Shown here in pieces: positions 21,404 to 32,601 of a stretch of 64,000 nt of DNA; within the stretch, counting starts at the first letter, position 1, and every line of letters begins with the position of its first letter. The stretch is taken from the NCBI GenBank assembly GCA_001792895.1, contig MARA01000026.1:1-64000 (forward strand), written 5' to 3'. This DNA is from Lentinus brumalis (Eukaryota > Basidiomycota > Agaricomycetes > Polyporales > Polyporaceae). The notes under the pieces were generated by a model. It saw only the letters and a list, made by a program, of their open reading frames with translations. It ran no database searches and had not been told where the DNA came from. A program made the position numbers and the translations under genes.

Positions 21404-23599
21404 GCAGTCCTATAGATCATCCTCCGTCATGCTCTCAAATATCCATCCTTCCGTTGTCCTCGGCAACATTATTCCTTAATCATGATCGTCGCAAGTCGAC
21501 CAAGCGCAGGTCTGGTTTCGCATGTATATATGATAGGCTTCTTTACAGACTCCAAACGAACATTCCCGAATACCTTACCGTCTGTACCCACTGGTTAGTA
21601 CCCTGGCAGTTTCCGAAAAATAAGTACTGTGAGAGCACATCATCCAATCTCTTCTATGTAATGAAAGCGTGCCTCCTTAAGAGGAAGAATACAGCGACAC
21701 TCACGATGCTTTCAAGGATCAGCAGCGCCGCGCCGCTCGCTTCAGGGTCGCCCGATGTGATCTTAGGTGGCTGAACGAACGCGGTGCTCAGAGTCACTGC
21801 CGCAGCATCCTCCTCAACTCGCACTCGCGTAGACTTCACGGCTCAACTCTGCTCATTCATCTCGGGACTGTCCTGGAAACTTTCTACAGATCAAGCGCGA
21901 ACGACAGAGCCTCATGGAGAAGCTGAAGACGATTTGATTGTCGGCGTCGTCTTGGGCGTCGTTCAACAGAAGTGGGGAATGGCAACTTCTTCAGTGTGTC
22001 CCACCTCTTCATACGCGCTGTTTGCTGACTTACAGGGGACTGAAATACACCTCTGGGGTCATAAGTCATAGGTGAATTGGCTCGTACATGTACAGGAACT
22101 TCCACATGATTGCGCCGGAACCGCGCGACCTTTGCCATTTGGGCGGCAGAATGCTCTCCGCCATATCACACTGTCTCTTGTGAGTTCTTTTGGTCGGACC
22201 CTGGTTGTTGTATTCACACGGGGCCGCAAATTTAAGCCGGAGACGTTCGACACAACGTTCAAATGGCGGCGTCGGCAATTCGACCAGTCGACCCGGGTAG
22301 TAGTACCACCCCCGTGGGTCCGATTCTGAAGCACAGCGCAACGACGTACGATACATGGCTCAATCGGCCTTCTCGACGAAGGGTCATCACGAGGCTGCTT
22401 CACGTCGTAAGTCGCGATTTTCTCCAGTGCGCCAGCCCACGTACCCACGCAGCTGCGACTCGTAAGGTTGAGTTCGCTAGCAGCCCCGACCTCGCGAACG
22501 GCCGTGAGTAGAGCGAACAGACTTGTGCATTATGTATCGGTTCGACCTTGCGGGTTGGTTGCAACGGCTCACGAGTACACGCTCCAGATCTGATAGCCCG
22601 ATGGCAAGACAATAGCCTCACGCGCGCTAGTGTGACTGGAATGCAAGACAATAGAGGTGTCGCGCCTACATATACCTTCCATCTCAGGTGTCTCTCCGAC
22701 GTCCTTGCATCACCAACATCTCTCCTCCAGAGGTCTCCTTGCGTACCCCCAGGTTATCGACGGGACTTGCATCTTCTAGGACTAGTCGGCACGGCGCTCC
22801 CTGTCCTCCTCGGCATACAGTGTCCTCCCGAGCTCCAACAAGCACGGCGGAAGATGACTCCCCTACAGCTAGCCTTCTTCTAGATTTGACGACCTGCTTG
22901 TACATCCTGTCACAGACGACATGGCGTCGCTCGGAATGTATTGCGGCACGGCGGTCCTCCACCGGCGTTCAAGTACTTGGCAACATTGTCTATTGCGCAC
23001 TTCGCCTGCCATATCCACGTCTTGTTGTACTCCGGCAGCATCTCTACAGCGTCTGCTCATATCGCGACGGAGGCCCGAAATCAGGAGAGCGTTCATGGAC
23101 GAGTGTCAAAGGGAATCCCATTCAGGTGGGAGTTACAGCCTTCCTTCTCCGGACTCTCCTTTGACCCTGCTTTCAGTATAGGCATGGGAACACGTCGCCT
23201 GTAATTCTGCACAGAACCCAAAACTTCCCCTGGTGACCAGCCACCCACATGTCGAGATCACCGAGGCCTGCCCTTATCCGGCGCGAATACAAGGCAGTGT
23301 CCGGATTAGGAAAATCAAAGTGAGTACCGAATGAAGCGTTTCGCTGCGTCTGCGATTGCCGCGACCGTAGCCGAGTACAAGCTCGATCCCGAATCAGTGC
23401 GCTAGCTTGCGTTGGTGGGGACGGATTAAAGTAGGACGGTGGCGGATGGGTTGGACAGCAGTCGCACCTCCGCTGCACATCGCGAGCTTCCCCTCAGGCT
23501 TCCCCGCCCACCGCGCAGCCTCCTGCCGCCCGCCCTCTGCCTACTGCTTCTGTACCGTTGTACACTCAGTAGCCTCGAATATCACTCGTCTTCTCCGAC
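21404..23599. other. Gene-free or degenerate sequence upstream of STE3 receptor 1
   Basis: Several short frames contain hydrophobic runs (for example VLGNIVYCALRLPYPRLVVL near 22980), possibly relics of a membrane-protein gene, but no continuous model could be built. The promoter of the receptor gene should lie within the last few hundred bases. Confidence 0.35.
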
Positions 23600-25175
23600 A
23601 TGGCTGTCCCTTGGCTGGTTCAGGTCGACATCAACGCGGCGTTCTCGCTGCTCGGGTTTATTCTCATCTCTGTTCCGCTTTACTGGCACTTGGAAGGTAC
23701 GTCATCCTTTCTTTCCTCCGACACGCAGGCGGGCAGATGTTGAATGGCGGGATATGCAGCATGGAACGTCGGCTGCGTGCTCTACATCTTCTGGATGGGT
23801 GGCGAGTGCCTCATCCAGTTCATCAATATGATGATCTGGAGGGACAATGCGATCAACGTGGCCCCGGTATGGTGCGATATCAGTGAGTACTCGTATCGTG
23901 CTTTGGAGAGATTCAAGAGCGAGACTGACCGCTATCCGTGCAGCGACCCGCTTCAACATCGCGTCTGGTCTAGGTGTCTGCTGCGCGTCCCTCGTCATCA
24001 ACCGCCGCCTCTACCACATCGCCAACGTCTCCGCGGTGTCCATGAGCCGCGCTGACAAGCGGCGCAATCTTCTGACTGACCTTCTGATCGGTCTTGGAGT
24101 TCCGGTCCTCGGTGTCGCCCTGTGTATGTCGCGTCATCTCATCCCCTACATATATTCATTCTGACGTGCGTCGCGATACACAGACTGGTTTTACCAGGGC
24201 CACCGTTTCGATATCCTTGAGGGCATCGGATGCATCGAGGAGTACCCGAACACCTTCCTCGCATACCTCCTCTACGTCTGCTGGCCCATCCCCATCGGGC
24301 TCGTCTCGGCGACGTACTGCACCCTCACCCTCCGCGCGTTCTTCCACCGCCGGCGGCAGTTCAACGAGCTCATGGCGTCGAACAACAACCTCACCTTCAA
24401 CCGCTACTTCCGGCTGATGGGCCTCGCGGCGATCGAGGTCCTCTTCACCATCCCGCTGACGATCTACAACATCATCGAGAACCTGCGCGTCGCGCCGATC
24501 TACGAGTACCGCGGGTTGGCGGACCTCCACTACAGGTTCTCGCGCGTGAACTCCATGTCCGCGATCGCGTGGCGCGCGTCGCCCGAGCTCATCAAGGTCA
24601 TGAACTTCCGCGTGTGGGCGCCGATCGGCTGCGCGATCCTCTTCTTCTGCTTCTTCGGCCTTGCTGAGGAGGCCCGCAAGCACTACAAGCTCGCGCTCTC
24701 GTCTGTGGCGAAGCGCGTGGGTATCACCACCATGGACCGCAGCGGCACTGGCTTCTCGTCCACTGGGTACGTTGCTTCGTCAACCGTCACTCCGTACCGC
24801 TCGCTAATGAGATCAACTTGCAGATCGAAGTCTGGCTTCGGCCGCGCGACGATCCCGACGTTCGTGCAGCGCAACACGCGCCGCGACTCCATGGACAGCT
24901 TCTCGGACAGGCTGTCGACGAACATCTCCATCAGCGACATCGAGGAGAAGACGCCGTACTCGCCCAGCGACAGCACCGCGGGCTCGAGCACCTTCATCTC
25001 CTCACCTGTCGACTCGGAGAAGGGCAAGGCGGACTTGGTCCCGTCGCCAGTCGCTACCAACGTCCCCATTATCGACTTCCCGAAGCCGCCGCGCGTGCAC
25101 AATCCGCACTCGCCGATGCGCCAGGAGGCGGACGTGCCCTCGTCGGTACGCCACCACTCGCTAGACATAGTCTGA
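23600..25175 (+). CDS. STE3.1: STE3-type pheromone receptor 1 (GPCR)
   Basis: Seven-transmembrane fungal pheromone receptor, class D GPCR. Five exons: 23600-23696, 23760-23882, 23944-24123, 24184-24766, 24824-25175, encoding about 444 residues. Family landmarks: NVAPVWCDI before the first shared intron, SLVINRRLYHIA, KRRNLLTDLLIGLGVPVL, YWFYQGHRFDILEGIGC, TLTLRAFFHRRRQFNELM, NRYFRLMGLAAIEVLFTIPL, and ILFFCFFGLAEEARKHY at the end of TM7. The cytosolic tail of about 150 residues is Ser/Pro rich and begins at the phase-2 intron after SSTG. No pheromone-precursor gene was found within about 17 kb, which makes it a candidate non-mating STE3-like receptor, although its sequence is canonical. Start chosen at the ATG giving MAVPWLVQVDINAAFSLLG with TM1 directly after. 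Confidence 0.93.
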
Positions 25176-26480
25176 GGCACCGCATCTGTCTCCGCTTCCT
25201 TCCTATTCCCCGCCTCCGCCCTCAATCCCGACTTTTGACACACAAACGTCGACTCGCTCCTCTCCTGACTCTTCCTCCGTTACACGCATCCCTTGCGCAA
25301 TCTCATACTCAAACAACCTCAAGTCGTATGCTCCGCTCCGTCTGTGTTACCCTCCTGATCATTGCTCGCGTTTGTCCTCGTTCGGATTCAGGTCCTTCGG
25401 TTGCGATCGTTCCCCTCACTGTATTGTTAGCTGCATACCCCCTCACATTGACACTACTAGCACACACTCCTTCGGCCGCGGTGGCGGTTAATGTTATTCA
25501 TCCTGTATTACACCCTTAGTAGAGTTGTTGGCGTGATGTTGTCCCTATTAGCTGTGGAATAGAATGTGTTCTTCAAACTGCACCTAATAGTAACTGAGTC
25601 CATTATTTTATGCCGGCCCGGTTTTCCGCTGCGGTCCGATACCAGCGTTGCGTTATGAGAACTGCAAGGTGCTGCAAGGTGCGTTCACCAGGGGCCTAGC
25701 TCACCTTCCACGACGACGACAGCAAACGTGTACGGCCGGCAGCAACATACTTCACACATAGCCAACGATGTACATCCATACTTGACTTTACTTGGGCCAT
25801 TTGGTTATTAGTACGACGTTCAATTCGCAAATTGGTGCGAGCAATATGTTATGGAAACGATGGACGACCGCTGACGTCCATTTTCATGTTTTGACTGTCC
25901 AGACCTCGCAGGCACTGTCGTTGTATCCACCACAACTGGGACTTGCGGGTCTACGGACCTATCGGAGTGATCAAATTACATTCGATTTACCTCCGAGTCC
26001 GCACCTAGCGCCTGGGATCTGGGTACTCTTCACTCCAGGAACCGTTACTACTACTCATGTGCGTGCGCATCTCCTGGATATTCTACTCGTCTACCCTTGT
26101 CTACCCGTCTACGCATCCTGTTCAGAGCGACTGCACCGTCAGGCGATACGGGGGCTGACATATTTGCCGCCGCTCTCGGGGAAACCTCAAGCGATTTGAT
26201 GCAGCACTACTCAGTCAGTCGCGACAGCTGCAAACCTCGTGGGGTACGCCTTGTGTATTCGTATTTTGTTGACTGCACCATGATGCAGCCCGGTACCTTC
26301 TTTCCTGTAACTGGACGCTGGAGCCTCGCAAATTCAGCCACCACGTGCAAGGACGCGTCAGCCATTGGTTCATGACTTCCCAGTCCTTCCTTGCGCTGTG
26401 CTGATTAGTTCCTTCCTGCATATTCAGAATACAAATCGGACCGCCAGCCCCATGGGCTGTACATCACTGCATCTCAAGAC
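25176..26480. other. Intergenic, no gene seen
   Basis: Pyrimidine-rich 3' flank of the receptor followed by lower-GC DNA. A 135-codon open frame at 25792-26199 has no recognisable content. No CaaX-ending small frame was found here on either strand. Confidence 0.45.
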
Positions 26481-28372
26481 ATGCGTTCGTTGCGGTTAGT
26501 AGACCACCCTCCTACGGCCGACTTCATGCTTCCGGCTCTCACGCTGTCAATGTCACAGTTGCAGGCGGCTACGGAACGTGGTCGACCAGCTCTGTATATA
26601 GCCTTGCATGGGGTCGCGTCCTCGGAGTGCGAACGTCCAGCCACCAAAATGGACCACCTCTGGCAGGTCATCCCTCCAACCACCAGCGACATCATCCCTT
26701 GGCAACCTGAACCAACGTTCCGAGGCACATCGTCAATACTCATAGGCTGCATCACTACACTGTTCATCTGCGTTTGGTCCGTCTTGCATGTAGACATCCC
26801 GACGGGGAGGTCGACGACCGGGCGATATTTGTCCAAGTGCGGATGGCTCCTCGTTGCCCTCTTATGCCCCGAGCTGCTGTTCTTGATCGCCTTCGGTCAG
26901 TTTAGGCAAGCAGTACTCCTTACACTGGAAGGCCAGAGAGCGCTTCCTGTTGACGGGCCAAAACCCCATCGCTCCTGCATGACGCGGATTCGGGCAAGGG
27001 TGGTCTCGTACTTCATGCGGATACTCGCATCGGTTCTCCATCTCAAGGTGAACACAAAGTTGATCATGCAATCAGAGGCCCGCTCACATTGGCGTTCAAG
27101 CCCACAGATGCGGTGGACTTTGCGCCGAAAGCAGGCCGGAGGCATCCTTGGACTATGGTTCACGCTTATTATGCCGCTATGGGCGGCTTCGTCCTCAACG
27201 ACCCCTACGTCCCAAGATCAAACGATCACTACCTCCCTTCGTGGCAGATGAACGGCATACTCACTCCGGACGGCATCCGTTTGATCATGAAGCTCGAGCC
27301 TTCCCTTATCCCTGACCTCGCCTACGGTGACATCGTCGACCGCAGCAAGGCCGACGGGCTTGCAAAGGCCCTACTCGTCTGGCAGGTCTCGTGGTTCCTC
27401 ATCACATGCAGCATCCGCTACGCGCAAGGGCTGCCGCTTTGTCTCCTCGAAATTACCACCTTCGCCCATGCGGCGTGTACACTCCTCACGTACCTGTTGT
27501 GGTGGCAAAAGCCGAAGGACGTCAATCACCAGACCGTCATCGTTGGTCCAGAAGCCGCCCTACTCGGCGCCTCGCTGTCGATGTCGAGTGCCGCAGGGCA
27601 GTATCTCATCGGCGGTCTCCTGCAATTCCATCACAGCCCCGAAATGTCCCACGTCGAACGGGTCGAGCGTGACGATGATACCAGTGATGCCTTCCAAAGT
27701 CGAGACCATAAGAACATGTCAACCTTCAAAAAGGCCCTCATCGCCAGGTTCTTCTTCAGCGCGACGACCGCGCCCTGGTACATTCAGGGCTCCTTCAAAC
27801 TTGAACCTCGGGACGAAGGACGGGCCAGGATCTTGCGGTGGGACCTCGCGCTTAAGGCTCGCCGGCGGTACGGCTGGCGGCTCCTACAGTCGATGCCCTC
27901 GGGAGACCCATCCCGAGCTGTCGTTCCTAAAGCTTCCCTCCAGGCGTACACGGTCCACTCGTACCTGGCTGACATGCTTTTCCGCACCCTCAGCGTCACT
28001 GCCCTCCTTGGCGGTGTCTATGGGCTTCCCCATCTCCTCGGAGTCACAGTGACGTTCCCAAGTGCGACTGAGCGAACCCTGTGGCTCGGGGCGACAGCGG
28101 TTACCGCAGCCGTGGGTATTGAGCTCTTCGCTATGATATTCACCCTGCTATCCTTCCTCTTCCTCTTGGATTGCCTCTGGGCACGCCCCGGGCGCCTCCT
28201 CCATGAAAGCTGGGGGGGTCCCATGCTGAGTCTTACGTTCGTCGTAGGCGCAGTCCTCTACTTCTCTGCGAGTGGATTTCTAGTCGCCGAAAGCATCAGG
28301 CAGCTCTTCGTGTTGCCACCCGCAGCTTTTGCTCTGCCCTCATGGATCAGATATTGGCCGCATTTCTCCTGA
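26481..28372 (+). CDS. Multi-span membrane protein of an Agaricomycete-expanded family
   Basis: I recognise the pattern of a common, unnamed Agaricomycete membrane family but not a function. Early segment: PTFRGTSSILIGCITTLFIC then VWSVLHVDIP (about residues 75-105), then LLVALLCPELLFLIAFGQFRQ. After a gap comes WTMVHAYYAAMGGFVLND, the most conserved family block, followed by LLVWQVSWFLITCSIRYAQG, LEITTFAHAACTLLTYLLWW, and three C-terminal hydrophobic segments (TLSVTALLGGVYGLPHLL, AVGIELFAMIFTLLSFLFLL, PMLSLTFVVGAVLYFSASG). The second part is one long frame ending at 28372. The intron between the halves is unresolved: a typical GTGAAC...CACAG intron (27048-27107, 60 bp) leaves the frames one base out, so a further intron site or a one-base deletion must exist. 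Confidence 0.7.
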
Positions 28373-28702
28373 TGGTTACGCGACTTGCGTACGCAAATCG
28401 GTTTTGTGTACTTCGTTTCCTCTACATCGTGATACAGTGTCCCAAGCCTCGATCGTTTGTGCACATTATGCGAGCTTTATTGTTCCCATCGTTTGATATC
28501 ACACTGATGTCGCTGGACAGCAGACCCCCAAGGCTGTGGCTCAGCGCGCGATCATCGAGTGACTTGACACAATCGCCCCTCGTCGCTCAGAATATGTACT
28601 GGTATGAATTGTGTAGTATATTCTCCTGTCTGGATCACACACGTTTACCAACATTGATTTATGGATATAGCAATACGCCTGACTTACAACTCAGTACCGA
28701 GC
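28373..28702. other. Convergent intergenic region
   Basis: 3' flanks of the plus-strand membrane-protein gene and the minus-strand dehydrogenase gene; nothing else seen. Confidence 0.5.
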
Positions 28703-29729
28703 TCAGCTGTCCTTCTTCAAGTTCTTGGACCACGACTCGTACTTGTCCGTATCGGCCGCAAGGTCCGCCAGCTTCTTCCGCACATACATGATGGCGTTCT
28801 CCCCAAGCACGAAATGCAGCGGCGGGTCAGGCAGAGACGCAAGCTTGTAGAGGACCTCCACCGCCTTGTTGGCGTCGCCGGCTGGAGTGTATGCGCTCCA
28901 CCCGTTCCTCATGCGCGAAGCGGGCAGCTCCGGGTTGCTGTACGCCGGGTGGGGTGGGGCCCAGACGGTCTTCGCCTGACCTTCGGTGTGGAAGGAGGCC
29001 GGCTCGACGATAGTGACCTGCAAGGTCGGAAAGATCAGCTTCGTCTCGTCAGTGGCAGATACACAAGCCTACCTTGATGTTCCACGCGGGATCGAGCTCA
29101 GCGGCAAGGCACTCAGACACACCCTCCAGCGCTGCAACCCAACGCATTGTCAGTCTTTGTTCCTCTTTCGTCAATCCATAGGACGCATACCGTGCTTCGA
29201 TGCGGCATAGTACGCCATACCAGCTCCCCCGATGATTCCAGTGATCGAGGATATCTGCAGGAGCCGGCCTCCGACCCCAGGGGGGTTCACCTCGCGGAAG
29301 AACTTGACCGCCTCGCGCGATACGCGGACCGCGCCCCAGAAGTTCGTGTCGAACATCGCACGGCCCTCCTCCTCCGAGACGGACTCGAGCTCGCCCATCG
29401 CGGCGTACGCAGCATTGTTCACCACGACGTCGAGCCGGCCGAACTTCTCCTTGGTCGCGGCGAAGGCGTCGACGATGTCCTGCGCGATACTGACATCGAC
29501 CTTGAGCACGAGGAGGCGGTCGGCAGGGTACTTTGGGACGAGGTCGTCGAGCGCGGACGGCCGACGGGCGGTCGCGACGACCTTCTCGCCGTTTTCGAGG
29601 ACGAGCTCTGCGAGGCGTCGCCCGAATCCGGTCGAAGCGCCAGTGACTATCGCATGAACGAGCTCAACAATGATATCTGGGACAACCGGGAGAAGTTAAC
29701 TCACTGAGCCAAATTCTATCAGTGGACAT
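28703..29729 (-). CDS. Short-chain dehydrogenase/reductase (SDR)
   Basis: NAD(P)-dependent oxidoreductase of the classical SDR type; substrate unknown. Four exons: 29729-29705, 29646-29191, 29131-29073, 29017-28703, giving 284 residues. The cofactor motif is formed across the first intron: MSTDRIWL joins to ITGASTGFGRRLAE (TGxxxGxG). Also visible: LKVDVSIAQD (acidic residue of the cofactor site), VVNNAAYAAMG (NNAG-type motif), QISSITGIIGGAGMAYYAASKH with the catalytic Ser and YxxxK, and AELDPAWNIK followed by VTIVEPASFHTE. The very short first exon (25 bp) is supported by the intact Rossmann motif it completes. No signal peptide; probably cytosolic. Confidence 0.92.
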
Positions 29730-30407
29730 CGTATGTTGATCGTGTCGTTGGGCTGAGGAATCGTGTTGGGTACAGTCGAGACTTGAGGATGAATTTTGAT
29801 CGATATATAGTACTCACGAACCCGGCCCGTTTTGATATTCGGGCTGACTCGTCGGCGGGAAGTGTTGAAGGTTGAGGACGAGGACTAGAACACGTACTTG
29901 GATCTGCGACCCCGCAGCCACCACTAACTCCGAGCAGCCCGGGCATTGCACGGCTTACCAAGTAAGGGGCATCCTGGGGCATCACACCTCTTCGTGCTCG
30001 AAAGCTCGCATCTCGCACTGGTAACCACACATTTTCGATCCCGATGGTCGAGTTTCAGTCTTCTCAGACAGGACTGTCCGCTTCGAGCTCAAAGCGGCGC
30101 GGTCAAGCGTGCCTGGGACGGCGAATGTGGGAGAAAGCGAGTCGGAGACATTGGATATTCGGCCGACATGTGGATACAGAGATTGTACAAGCTCATGATG
30201 TCCCTCCGACGTCGTAAGTCGTGAGAAGCATCAGACATGCTGGCGGAGAGGGCATCAATCAAGGTAGGTACTGCACGATGGGCCGAGCACTTCATCCAGT
30301 CTGACTAGATCTAGGAGCACGGAAGTGCTAAAGCCTGGTATGTCAGATACCTCTGGCAGGCAGCGGAAAGCACGAGCATACCGTTGCGAGTGAGCTGCTC
30401 GCTCGGC
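29730..30407. other. Intergenic: SDR promoter and F-box gene 3' flank
   Basis: No gene-like content seen. Contains TATATAG near 29805 (complement TATATCG), about 75-80 bp upstream of the SDR start, a possible TATA element. Confidence 0.4.
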
Positions 30408-32034
30408 TCATGCCTCCTCGCGTTGAATCAGCTCCTTCGCCAGGACAGCCTCCACCCTGCTCGTCGTCGCCGCACCTCCACTCCTGTCGATCGTCCACAC
30501 CATCTGACCATGAGTGGCTATCGTGAAGGCGAGCACGCGAAGCGTCGTCGCGGCACCGACCAAGGCGTCACGCAGAAGATCGACGTCCAGTGCTCGTACG
30601 CACTGCTCGGCCGATTCGTCGATGTCGGCAAGGATCTCCGAACTTGAATCCTGCACCATGTATCTGGAGCATATGCGAGCATGGAGGTATTCCACATTGG
30701 AATGCTCGAGTGCAAGAGCAGGTCGTTCTGCTGGAACATTTCACAAGTGTGAGCGTAGGCAGCGGTGCGATGGCAGTGCAGTAGAAGGCGACGCACAATG
30801 GTGTCCGGGGTGTGCGTAATGGGTGTTCCTTGATAGTGACCAAACTCAACCGTGAGGTGGGTGACCTGCGGTCTGCCCGAGCATCCGTGGACGAGCAGGC
30901 TGGACCCGCCCCGCCCCGCTCTTTCCGCCCCAATGCATCTAAAGTCGAGGGTCACTTTGTGAGGGGTGGCGCATCTGACGAGCTCCCTGGTCCTGTCTTC
31001 ATCTCCGTTGAAATAGACACACAGCCGACGCACAGGACATGCCACGGCCAAGACGTAGAGATCGTTGAGGCAGCCTTTGACGGTGTCCAGCGAAGACCAC
31101 GTGCGACCACCCGCCTGCTCGGAAAGTCGGCTATCGCGTAGTGCGGGGTAGAGGTCTTCTGGGATATTATTGTCGAATTGACCTCTAACGAGATCGGCGC
31201 CATCGATGTGCAGCTTGCGGAGGTTGGGGAATGCTTCGAACAACTCCCGCGGACGCGGTTCACTCCCGTTGTGACCTATCTTCAACGATCGCAGAGTTTT
31301 GGACCGGATCGCTGGCCAATCGAGCCCGCCTGCAAAGCCGAGCTCCAGCTTAACGAGATGCTCAAAGTGCGGCGCCAATGCGCGAGGAAGGTCGTACAGT
31401 CGATAGTTGTCGTCGTCGTCATCAGTGTCGACGTCGGCGATGTGCAGCGAGACGCGTTTGAGTCGACACTTCATGTTCGCGAGTATATTGCCGACGACCC
31501 GATACGAGTCCGGGTAAAACGGACATACTTCAAAGGACTCCAGCGCAGGCAAACGGGATATGATCGTCGAGACCTCGGGCCGGATTGCCAGAGAATGGCA
31601 TCCGAACATTCGATCGACAGCTTGCGAAGCTGGGTCGTGCGTCGGAGAACTGCCAAGAACAGCTCCGCGTGGTCCCCGCCTTTGCCTACCGCGTCTAGAT
31701 CCTCGTAGTAAAGGAGCAGGTCGCGGACGTATCCCGGCCGATTCTCTCCTGCGAGAACAAAGTGGCACCATGCCTCGAGCTCCGCGGGAGTCATGAGCAT
31801 CACATGCCTGGAGAGCAGTTCCTTGACAGACAGTTCATGCACAACCCGCGAAGTGCATGATGCGGATAGAAGATCCATGCGGGGAAGAAGCGACAGGATG
31901 ATCTGCAGGACGTCGAGGTTGAGAGCGACACGCGGCCATGGCGTGCTGGGATTTGCGAAATCAGGCTGACTGATGAACGTTGTAGAGTACCTGGACACAT
32001 ACCTCATGCCTCCATCCCCATGTGCGCCGGGCAT
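30408..32034 (-). CDS. F-box/LRR-like protein, frame-disrupted
   Basis: Probable F-box-type protein: ALNLDVLQIILSLLPRMDLL followed by a helix resembles an F-box. The segment RHVMLMTPAELEAWCHFVLA then RPGYVRDLLL matches the same position in the two F-box-like genes at 56.8 and 62.2 kb (GQRxxL...WCxFMLA...RFPxLR). Leu-rich repeat-like strands follow (LRKLSIECSDA, RLPALESFEVCP, HLVKLELGFAG, NLRKLHIDGADL). The frame shifts twice without stop codons: near 31580 (WQSGP to EVSTIISRLPALE) and near 30700 (HSSIP to VEYLHARICSRY). Each is curable by one added base, the first within a CCC run. The C-terminal end AVLAKELIQREEA stops at 30408. Start chosen at the first ATG (32034); 32007 is an alternative. 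Confidence 0.6.
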
Positions 32035-32601
32035 AGTTGGAGACGTGACACGTACAGGTTACAGGTTATGCAGCAACCGACAGTGAGTGGCACTGGCGGT
32101 GATAGTCTTCTGTTCGCAACAAAGCCCTTTATCTGCAGGCTTCGCCGCTTGCCACACGTGGGTCAAGCGTGATGTACATACCGAAGTGCCCGCGATGGTA
32201 CATATTGTCAACGGTTGCGACCGTATGCTGCGTGAAATATGTTCATATAATATACGAACGTCTGCGTCTAGGAAATCCAGAGGATTGTCAGCAAGCTCAT
32301 ATTCTCGACGAACACACATACAGACACTCACCAGTGACCAAAATCTCTAGGGACCTCGCGGGGATGACGCTAGGTGCTGTACTTGAAATTGGTGCACCCG
32401 AACAGTCAATAGAGACGAGAAAGTGTTATGACGATTCAGTGGACACGACAGAAAGGTAGCTACAGCACAATAATGAAAGAGCCGAGTGATACACGGGAAC
32501 TACAACTACCACAAACCGAGACGACACAACCCGAAGGAATGGAATTCGACTAGACCAGGGAAGGATTGTTCAAGAAAGTGATTGCAAGGGCCATGTGGTA
32601 T
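32035..32601. other. Intergenic, no gene seen
   Basis: Promoter side of the F-box-like gene and 3' flank of the next minus-strand gene. AT-richer than the surrounding genes; no distinct elements. Confidence 0.4.

Noticed and set aside
23520..23575. CFCTVV/CTLSS segments upstream of STE3 receptor 1 as a pheromone end
   Set aside because: None of the three frames places a stop codon right after a CaaX-like quartet.
26097..26199. 135-codon frame 25792-26199 as a small secreted or pheromone gene
   Set aside because: No signal peptide, no CaaX end and no recognisable motif.
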